A DNA stretch of 64,000 bases. Origin: a virus. Made by a program: the position numbers and the translations under genes. Numbering within the stretch: the stretch's first letter is position 1; each line of letters opens with the position of its first letter. Positions 54,501-61,900 of the stretch are shown one piece after another. The DNA lies in the IMG/VR virus record IMGVR_UViG_3300034374_008984, positions 1 through 64,000 of that record; one strand, 5' to 3'. The notes beneath the pieces were generated by a model. The model was given only the letters and a program-made list of their open reading frames with translations, was not told the DNA's origin and searched no databases.

Positions 54501-56569
54501 TGGGTACATCATTCAACGAGTACACCATAGACAGAATCTCAATAATCGGGGCGGGGGAGAGGGTTAATATGGACGGCTTCAATGGATTCAGGAAGGCACA
54601 TGACGCCTTTTCATTCTTTGCCGGGCAGTTTATCGGTGGGCCACCCCCAACCACCCGAAAGATTGGTTATGAAGGGTTATGGAAGATGATTGAAAGCCCG
54701 GTTGTTTTCACTGAGAATAATGGCCTCGGCATAGTTTCTCAGGGTAAAAATCCCGACCACGGCATCAGGTACATTCAACTGTTCACGAAAAAGGATGACA
54801 AGTACGGGGATAAATCCGAATCCACATACCTCACTACAAACACTGTTCTCGACATCAGGGAAAGAGAACCTTTCGGAGATATACAGCCGGGAGAGATAAA
54901 AGTTTTCGGAGGAGACACTTACACACAGCAATCCTATCTCAAGACCAAATTTTCAGATGTCTCCGTGAGTCCGGGTGCAAATGATGGAGAATGGAGCACT
55001 GACGACACCCTGATGTCCGCAACCAAGGGACCTGGGTTCGGGGGAGGTCTTTTCGTCTATACCCAAAACAGGGTCAACTCGCAACTCAGATTCGACACGG
55101 AAGATCAGTTCATTCCATTGAAGGATACCAATACGCTCGGTGAGTGGGCATGGGATTTCCGATTACTTGATAGGCACACGTATTCAGGAATATATGACGG
55201 TGACGTGTCGGATGGCCTTACTCAGGCATCAGGAAACGAGGGTCTTGACCCAACGAGATTTGATTTCCCTTCAAGGATCGTATGGTCTCAGAAGAAAATC
55301 TACGGGGAACTTTCCGACTCGTACGCGATGTTCCTTCCTTTTGACCTGAAAGACCTTGATCTCAGGTTCGGGGAAATAATGCACCACGAGAATGTGAACG
55401 GTGAACTATTCACTCTTCAGTTGCGGAAGTGGATGGCGCAGCTCTTCAACACCCGTGGAGAACTCCAAGTGTCGGGCAATGCGATAGGCGCAGTCATCGG
55501 TGATGGCTCGGTACTTTCCCGTGACGGGCAGACCCTTTCCCGCTACGGCACGGAGAACAAGTGGTCATGCGTCCTTGGAACGAGCCAAGGCGGCAAGGAT
55601 GTCCTCTATTGGTTCAATGCCGAGAACGGCCTCTTTCTAAGATTCGGTGCAGACGGCACGGTAATAATCTCCGACACAAGGCGTTTCAGGTCGTTCTCCA
55701 ACAAGGCCGCCAAGTGGGTTCGCGGGAAGGATGCCCCCGCATTCGAGCAAGGCATCAGGGCCGTGTGGGACGACCGCAGCAAGGAGGCCATCTGGACATT
55801 CACCGGCTGGAGAGATGTTGCGGAGTGGGCCCGTCCTGGCGTCATCATCCCGTCCACAACAGAAGGCACCGTTGTCAGCAACCCCAACGCACCATCCCTC
55901 ACCTACGAAAACCTCCCAAGGTTCTTCAAGGCAAAGAGCACCCACGCTAACCTCCTTTCGAGAGAGCCGGGGGTCGGGGCTGATTGGCAGGAGTTCTTCG
56001 AGGAGATACCCGTGACGGACACCGACTACTACTCCGTGTTCACGGTGGCCCACAACGAGATGACCAACGGCTTCAAAACGTTCTACGGGCACATCCCGAA
56101 GACCTACTTGAAGTGGCGGGACACATTCCTTTCAAGCCACCCCATATTCAGGAACCTCATCTTTGAGCACAGGAAAGGGGATTACTGCACATGGTACGGT
56201 AATGAGGCAAAAGGAATAGCCCCAAAGATCGAGGACGCCCATGTGGAGATGGTCGTCAACGAACTCCCCGAGCAAAGCATGAGAGGGGTCGCTGTCAGCT
56301 TCCTTTCGGACAACGCCCCCGACAGAGTTGATTTTAGCACCCCGAGACAGAGAACATTCTCAGAGTCTCAGGACTTTGTCCGCAGGGATGATCAGTACTT
56401 CGCGCCTATAAGAGGAGATGTGTCTCAGGGCCTTGCACCGAACCAAAGCAGAGTTGCATTGTCGGGTGATTACTTGCGTGTCAAGTTCACTATCTTTGGC
56501 GGGACTTACAACCTACTTCACAGCATCATTGTCAAGATAAGGGACAGGATGCGAAGGATAAATAACTGA
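51530..56569 (+). CDS. Giant tail-hub / muzzle-type structural protein
   Basis: A 1679-residue protein, the largest complete one here. The start MADKITRITPAGNMDKDSDP and the following 300 residues are beta-rich; a central block (about residues 330-1290) differs in composition, being more AT-rich; the end (IPKTYLKWRDTFLSS and onward) returns to the phage average. Large proteins at this position, after the neck rings, form the tail hub or muzzle in crAss-like phages. No signal or catalytic motif is seen. The central region may have been replaced by exchange. Confidence 0.65.
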   Translation: MADKITRITPAGNMDKDSDPRYVGKGERAGDYLDARNIQAVSEDGNLQGSAIPTKGCVLGFDLGSVTQQNKRYRIFLDGDATKQHAVRFLSTQRDANILIGTGPLPGQAVEFNGTVASCVAALQAAGNAGVMTFSATATTVDVTMTAYPMYQWYAESVGQDVVQVTCVAEAIPVDLAGPLKDIGSYDLLGDLFIFSTTQDNEPTEIAPDIILVGPTSGGTYIGPLTSLLFNGNHGLVQGQWIRITGSNESFLNGLFVVNSVVDATQIEIVTVTAWGVSPPVTTLGTPQVFIHPTGIGEIGVAQKDDNTDSWTYTRLLRSVELNFVSRWQVDSDGEKEVNEVSIYFDDDYNNYRRIYYKGDYVTDGLLGFIGAGNDYSYGNINSQIYGFSPKPYVIIDYDGQSNPGGSLVSGNYRYFFVFKDFSGNESNPSDLSGVVVVYSDEENSLAIGDDAGVTTNKLTRLTVSGIDTSVFSQVALGYVNNTLGVLSANIGPFREVSGVEMSFVHTGFEEFIPYDVAVFASQWNSLNYDFAKNIRIIDQRIVRSNLRKPRYADLEDFFASFKHSVCVERIDGTQAPSASNPAGEFKDTSNVFYKKGYMFNETYRFSGRVVFNNGSISDWFWIDDIRIDPLTSNAANPNDDRRDQSSPNIATSYDLTENIPGIAISQTGRKTPDGSVFDSNGNLVSNPQNGVGDYFSDSRYFHKTVLVPYVEFFGANINAPINGTPLSSLISHIEIGRCEVVKEVIATGMAVSSVRITTSDDLNVPGEDFQSVQGILRGPSLVGTFSIINQGSNRLPDTRLGLGVRTGDRDGVFETFHEYPYVYSSFPMTRMVTGSTPASSALPFITTHLLEHFVVTFQPEGSWVNTFQGFNDGSTPPGVSVYYPSANGVDFCMNDIPTTEEDSIGTSTTLNNFGNRLKSERRYHTIYSPDLIFGQQQEFEPSTISSVIDFGEAFLDMTQFSNTFYWKAVSTGSEDVQIPSCVSRYIPENMGTSFNEYTIDRISIIGAGERVNMDGFNGFRKAHDAFSFFAGQFIGGPPPTTRKIGYEGLWKMIESPVVFTENNGLGIVSQGKNPDHGIRYIQLFTKKDDKYGDKSESTYLTTNTVLDIREREPFGDIQPGEIKVFGGDTYTQQSYLKTKFSDVSVSPGANDGEWSTDDTLMSATKGPGFGGGLFVYTQNRVNSQLRFDTEDQFIPLKDTNTLGEWAWDFRLLDRHTYSGIYDGDVSDGLTQASGNEGLDPTRFDFPSRIVWSQKKIYGELSDSYAMFLPFDLKDLDLRFGEIMHHENVNGELFTLQLRKWMAQLFNTRGELQVSGNAIGAVIGDGSVLSRDGQTLSRYGTENKWSCVLGTSQGGKDVLYWFNAENGLFLRFGADGTVIISDTRRFRSFSNKAAKWVRGKDAPAFEQGIRAVWDDRSKEAIWTFTGWRDVAEWARPGVIIPSTTEGTVVSNPNAPSLTYENLPRFFKAKSTHANLLSREPGVGADWQEFFEEIPVTDTDYYSVFTVAHNEMTNGFKTFYGHIPKTYLKWRDTFLSSHPIFRNLIFEHRKGDYCTWYGNEAKGIAPKIEDAHVEMVVNELPEQSMRGVAVSFLSDNAPDRVDFSTPRQRTFSESQDFVRRDDQYFAPIRGDVSQGLAPNQSRVALSGDYLRVKFTIFGGTYNLLHSIIVKIRDRMRRINN

Positions 56570-56575
56570 GAACGC

Positions 56576-57358
56576 ATGGCAGTTCCTGTAATGGCAATAG
56601 CAGGGTTGGCGATGGGTGGCATTCAAGCGGCCATATCCGCATCGAAGGCCAGCAAGCTACCTGAGAACAGACCTTATACCGTGTCCCCTGAACTCAAGGC
56701 CGCCTACACAATGGCCCGAAGAAGGGCTGATGAGGGCTATACCCCAGAGGAGCGGGCCAATTTCGAGCAGATGTTGGCAAGGCAGGGGACAGCGGCCAAG
56801 CAGATGTTCCGCAATATGGGACTTGCGGGAGCAGGTTCCGCAGCGGCAAATATCATGGGCATTGATGCCCTGAATCAGTTTGCGGCAACAGGCGCGGGTA
56901 TTCGGAGGCAGAATGCAGGAGATTTCTACGGACTTGCGGGACAGATGCAGAACGTGCAAGACCAAGAGACCAACAGGTTTAATCAGCAGGTCAACATGGA
57001 AGCGCAGGCTCTCGGTCAGGCCATCCAAGAAGGAGGAATCAAAAACATTATGGGCGCGGTCGGGAATTTCCAACAGTTTCAAGGCCAGCAACAAGCCATC
57101 GACATGTACAAGAACATGGGTGTTGGAGGCAATTCAGGAGCGGGGCTTTTATCAGGGCTTTCAGGGATACTCGGTCAAATGAACCAAGCTGGAGGAAATT
57201 CATCTCTTGCAGCTGCGCCTCAGACACAAGCAACGGCACAGGCACCTGCATGGAATTTCGGGCAAGGCTTGATGAATCAGCCTCCGCAGCAGGACATGTA
57301 CGGATTCAATCCCGGCTTCGCCCCAAGCACTTTTTCAAACCTGTTCGGAACTCTGTAA
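56576..57358 (+). CDS. Cargo or internal virion protein, Ala/Gly/Gln-rich
   Basis: A 260-residue protein with a hydrophobic start (MAVPVMAIAGLAMGGIQAAI), a Gly/Ala-rich middle and a Gln/Met-rich helix (FYGLAGQMQNVQDQETNRFN). Typical of internal or ejected proteins of podovirus-like phages, which reach through the membrane. It follows the giant hub gene by six bases. Role inferred from order. Confidence 0.55.
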   Translation: MAVPVMAIAGLAMGGIQAAISASKASKLPENRPYTVSPELKAAYTMARRRADEGYTPEERANFEQMLARQGTAAKQMFRNMGLAGAGSAAANIMGIDALNQFAATGAGIRRQNAGDFYGLAGQMQNVQDQETNRFNQQVNMEAQALGQAIQEGGIKNIMGAVGNFQQFQGQQQAIDMYKNMGVGGNSGAGLLSGLSGILGQMNQAGGNSSLAAAPQTQATAQAPAWNFGQGLMNQPPQQDMYGFNPGFAPSTFSNLFGTL

Positions 57359-57361
57359 GCA

Positions 57362-58963
57362 ATGGCAAACAACCTCAGCACAGGTATCGGGCTGTCAGGA
57401 CAGTTCGACTATTCCCAAACAGGGCTTGAACCCGTATTACAGGCGGAGCGGGACCTTGCGGGGAGACGTGCGCAGGAGCAGCAGCAGAAGAACAAGGAGA
57501 GGAAGGCTTTGCTGGACGAGATCAAGAAGGTGACCCTTATGGATCACGGCTTGAAAATCCCCCTGTATCAGCGTCAATGGGAGTCCACGATGGCAGATGC
57601 CATGACAGAGATTGTTGACAAGGCCGCAAAAGGAGAGGATGACGCTTACGCGGCAGCGTGGAACCTTCAAAGGAGAATGAAGAACTACACGCAGGACCTC
57701 AAAGCGGCTGACGAGGAGCTGTACAATGTCTATGAGGCTGTGAGGAAAAACCCTGAGAAGTATGCGTGGAACGACCCGCAGGAAATCATGGAGAAGACCT
57801 ACAACAACTTCTTTGAAGTACTGAAAGACCCGTTGATGGCAGATGTCAACAACATGAGGGAGGCCATGAAGTACTACGGAGGCACGGAGTATCTTCTTCA
57901 AGAGAACGACCCCGAGTCTATTTCGAGAGGAGCTCCCCCATTCACCGTTCACTACAATCCTCAAGAGATGGTGAACCCACTTGACTACGCCATGGAATTG
58001 GCAAAGGAGAAAGCTCAATACGACCAACTTGAAATGGGTAAGCCGTTCATGGTCGGAGGCAAGATGAGAGCAGAGGAGGTTTACAGGATGAGTCCTGAGA
58101 CAATCGGACTGCTCACTGATGAGGCGTTTCAGAACATGGGCGTTCTCAGAAATTACGAGGAACGTCTGTTCAAGAACCGTCCCGACAAGAGCATGACAAG
58201 AGCGGAGTTCCAAAAAACTGATTGGATTGAGGATGCAAGATTGCTTCACGAGCAAAAAATCAAGCCTCAGTTGCAGAGAATGGCTACAGGGCAAGGCACG
58301 ATTGACGTACCCCTACCAACCCCCAAAGAGGCCAAGCCGTCAGCCTTTGAAAGGTCATGGAGTGTTTCAGCACCAGCGCAATCTGAGTACGGCATCGCTG
58401 AAGGAGCGAGAATGGATGTAAACGAAGTGAACTTCTATCCAACGGCAGGTAGATCAAGGCAGCCCGTTAACATGCAATTCCCTGAAGGAACTCTTCAGCT
58501 TAACCAAGAAGGAGAACTCAAAAAAGTGGAGTTGTCTTCAAGCGAAGTTGTTCCCGCTGGAGTGACCTATGTAAGGAAACACACTCAGTTGTCACTCCCC
58601 GAGGGCAGGAAGCTAAAGACATTCTTCAAGTACAACGGTGACGGGATGACCTATTTCGTTCCGTTGCGACAAGGGTCTTTTGAAGAATTTGTCGGCAGGA
58701 CGGAAGCGAAACCAGATGAGGTTTACAACAAAATCAAAACACTGCACGGGGGAGACAAACAAGTTATCGAACAGTTCGATGAGTTTTTTAAGGGGCTTGG
58801 GATGACGCAGCAGGGAGGAAATCAGAAGCCATCCAGCAACACGGCAACTTCAACCTCTTACACGAACAGGCAGAAGGTTAGAGACGCCAATGGCAACTTG
58901 TTTGAAATTGGAGTAAAGAATGGAAAGTGGTATAACATAGCCACAGGAAAAGAAGTCAACTGA
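57362..58963 (+). CDS. Cargo or internal virion protein
   Basis: A 533-residue protein, MANNLSTGIGLSGQFDYSQT. It has long helices (AEEVYRMSPETIGLLTDEAF) and charged regions, ending in a small beta-like domain (DANGNLFEIGVKNGKWYNIA). The next gene overlaps its stop (TGATG). Its order after the hub gene suggests a second ejected protein. No catalytic motif visible. Confidence 0.55.
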   Translation: MANNLSTGIGLSGQFDYSQTGLEPVLQAERDLAGRRAQEQQQKNKERKALLDEIKKVTLMDHGLKIPLYQRQWESTMADAMTEIVDKAAKGEDDAYAAAWNLQRRMKNYTQDLKAADEELYNVYEAVRKNPEKYAWNDPQEIMEKTYNNFFEVLKDPLMADVNNMREAMKYYGGTEYLLQENDPESISRGAPPFTVHYNPQEMVNPLDYAMELAKEKAQYDQLEMGKPFMVGGKMRAEEVYRMSPETIGLLTDEAFQNMGVLRNYEERLFKNRPDKSMTRAEFQKTDWIEDARLLHEQKIKPQLQRMATGQGTIDVPLPTPKEAKPSAFERSWSVSAPAQSEYGIAEGARMDVNEVNFYPTAGRSRQPVNMQFPEGTLQLNQEGELKKVELSSSEVVPAGVTYVRKHTQLSLPEGRKLKTFFKYNGDGMTYFVPLRQGSFEEFVGRTEAKPDEVYNKIKTLHGGDKQVIEQFDEFFKGLGMTQQGGNQKPSSNTATSTSYTNRQKVRDANGNLFEIGVKNGKWYNIATGKEVN

Positions 58964-61900
58964 TGCGGAACCAAGACCCAACCCTACCCCCACTTCCCAA
59001 AGGATTCACCGTAGTAGAATCGTCTGACGCGCCTCCATTGCCGTCAGGATTTACTCCCGTAGAAGAACCCATTGTCCCTGAAAAAAAAAGCCCTATCGGG
59101 TCATCTTCCCAAGATGGTTCGCAAGGCTTACAGGGTGCTCCATCGTCACCTTCGAGAGGTATTCAGCTTCCTGACCAGCCCTTCTCGGGATTGGGCGGGG
59201 TAATCGAACAGGACGACCCGATACTCCCAAAGGTATCCCTTGAGAGGCCACCAGTCAATCCCCTTGCGGAATACGAGCGGATAGCGTCCAAGAGACACGA
59301 ACTCCAAGCGAGTAAGGTATCCGCATTCGAGGGGCCGTTCATGGCTCTTGGAGTTGGATTGGCAGGAGGCCCCGCTGCGGACAAGTACAGGAGGGAGAAG
59401 ATTGAAGAGGGAAAGAAGGCTGTTGCGGGGACTGACAGGGACTTCAATGCGGCAAGGTCATCCGCTATGTCCGCCATAGAGAATATCGTACAGGACAGGA
59501 TAAGGGACAACGTAAAGGAGTTCACCACATCAGACCTGACAGGGGTCTCCGTGCCCGACCCCCGAAAAGTGAAGGAGTGGGCGCAGGCGGTCGCAAGAGA
59601 GAACGGACTGCCCGAGGACGGCTGGGCGTGGAAGGCACTCAATGACAAGGCCACAGACCATATCGCCTTCAAGATAGTCCAGCCGAGGGTTGATAAGGCT
59701 TTTGAGAGGATGTGGAAGGAAGAGAAGGGGAAGGAAGTGCCGAAGGACGTGCGCGAATACCTCGGAGTGAATCAGAAGGAAACCGAAATCGAGCGCGAAC
59801 TCATATCGGGCCTTTCGCAGGAGAAGGCACAGGTGGAGGCACAGGTGGAGGAGCAGTTCGCTAAGGTCACAGGCGGAATGCCCGTGCAGGAGTACGTACA
59901 GATGAGGGACGCGGCCCATGAACAGAGAATCAGAGAACTTCAATCACGGTACGCTCAGTTCATCACCCCGCAAGGAGAGTTCGCGGGAAGCCCCGAACAG
60001 TATGCTCAGTACCAATCCGAGTTCGAGACAACTCAGAAGCAGTACGAATCAGAGGTTTCAAGGACGGTGGGCGAACTTACCCAGATACAGGCCAACGCCA
60101 ACAGGAGATTCAATCGCGTCCGCATCGAACGTATCGAACAGGCCGAGCGGACCATGCAGGAGTTCATGTCCGAGAAAGAGAGGCTCGTTCCTGGGCTTCA
60201 AAAGGAAATCGAGGACACCTATCGGAAGGCATACGGAAAAGTACTCGGAGAGAACGACTCTTGGAGGGAAATCCTTTACAGGGACAACAAGGTGATGGCC
60301 CTCGGGACATCGTGGGCATCCGCAGTAGGCGGTTCTGTAAGCCGCATGGGAAGCCTGTTCGCATCCCCCGAGATGCAGTCCACGGGGAAGGCCATGGAGA
60401 ACTTCTTCTATACGGGAAACCCGAACATGGAGAAGCTGAGTGACTGGCTCGACCTTTTCAAATCGGCCCGGTCCACAGGCAACCTCATGGGCAGTATGAC
60501 CACATCGATGGTACCCGCTGTCGCAGCAGGTGTCGCAACGGGGGGTCTGGGGGGCGTGGCCCTCGGAACGATGATGTCGTGGGCAGGAGAATCAGCGGAT
60601 ATAGCGGGGGGCATCGCAGAGCGGATATACAATGAGACGGGGGATCCCGCGAAGGTTCAGCAAGGGGTGTCACAGGCATTCTCTGCGCAAGGGCTGTTGC
60701 TCCCGACCTACTTCCTTGAGATGTCCAACATCTTCGGGAAGATATTCACTGGCGGGGGGCTTGGAAGAAGGATTGCTCTCGGGGCGGGTACGGAATACGT
60801 TATAGAGACGTTATTTCAGGAATTTCCACAACAACTCTTCGAGGAATCCATTGTCGCGGGAAAAGGACTTGAAGGCGTTCTTGACAACTTCACACCAAGC
60901 AATTTTGAAAAGACAGCAGGGAAACTCAAGGATGTGGCATTGAACACTCCTTCCGTCATGCTCATGGGCGGTCTCGGTCAGGCAAGGGCGTATGTGGACG
61001 AGAAAGGATCACAGGAAAAGAGGGAGGAGCAGATAGCAAATAGGCTAAGTTCCATCAACTCAAGAATGCGGGCGGGGGACTTCACTGGCACGGACTTCCA
61101 ACAGTCGGCACTCAAACTTGCCGTTGACTTCGGTGTGTACGAGGCTTCAAAGGTGGCCGTAGCCACGTACTTCAATGGGGGCATCACATACGAGACCTTC
61201 ACAAGGATACAGCAGTCGTTGAATGACGCGAAGGAGATCACTGAAAAGGTGAATGCCATGGAAGGCATCACCGATGAGAACCGTCTGTTGTTCTCTATGA
61301 TAAACATGGAGCACCGTGCCCTTGAAAGGAAGGCCGAAAACGAGAAAGACCCCATCTTCAAGGCAAGAGCACAGAAGGAGGCCAATGAGAGGAAGGCCAT
61401 GCTCGATGAGATATTCGAGGGAGGGACACCCAACTATGCCACAGCGGAGTTCGAGGACGGCAACTTCACCGTTATGACCCCCACGGGAATCAAGAAGGCG
61501 ATGTCCAATCCAGCGTTCATGCAGGAGGTCGTTGACGGGAAGATCAAGTTCAACGCCTTTGGGAAAGATTCTCAGCAGGTCGTTGAGGAGTTCGCCAAAA
61601 CAATCAATGATTTCAAGCAGAACCAGCGGGGGAAAGTTGATGCGGACATAGCGAACAGGAAAAAGGAACAAGCACAACAAGAAGGGTACGAAGCGGAAAG
61701 GGAGGGGTACTTGATTAAGAGAGAAGAGGAGCTGGGCATCATCCCCGACATAATGGAGCCTGCACCGAAGTTTGTGACTGCTGCAATTACGCGAGTAGAA
61801 GACGACAAGCCAACAAGCCTTAGTCAAATTGAAGCGGCATCTGATTGGCTGTATTCGGAATACAAGAGAATATCCTCATTAAGAGATAATCCGAAAGAGA

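Noticed and set aside
57437-58294. 285-codon minus-strand frame in the cargo gene
   Set aside because: Antisense shadow, low-complexity Leu/Arg/Cys-rich product.
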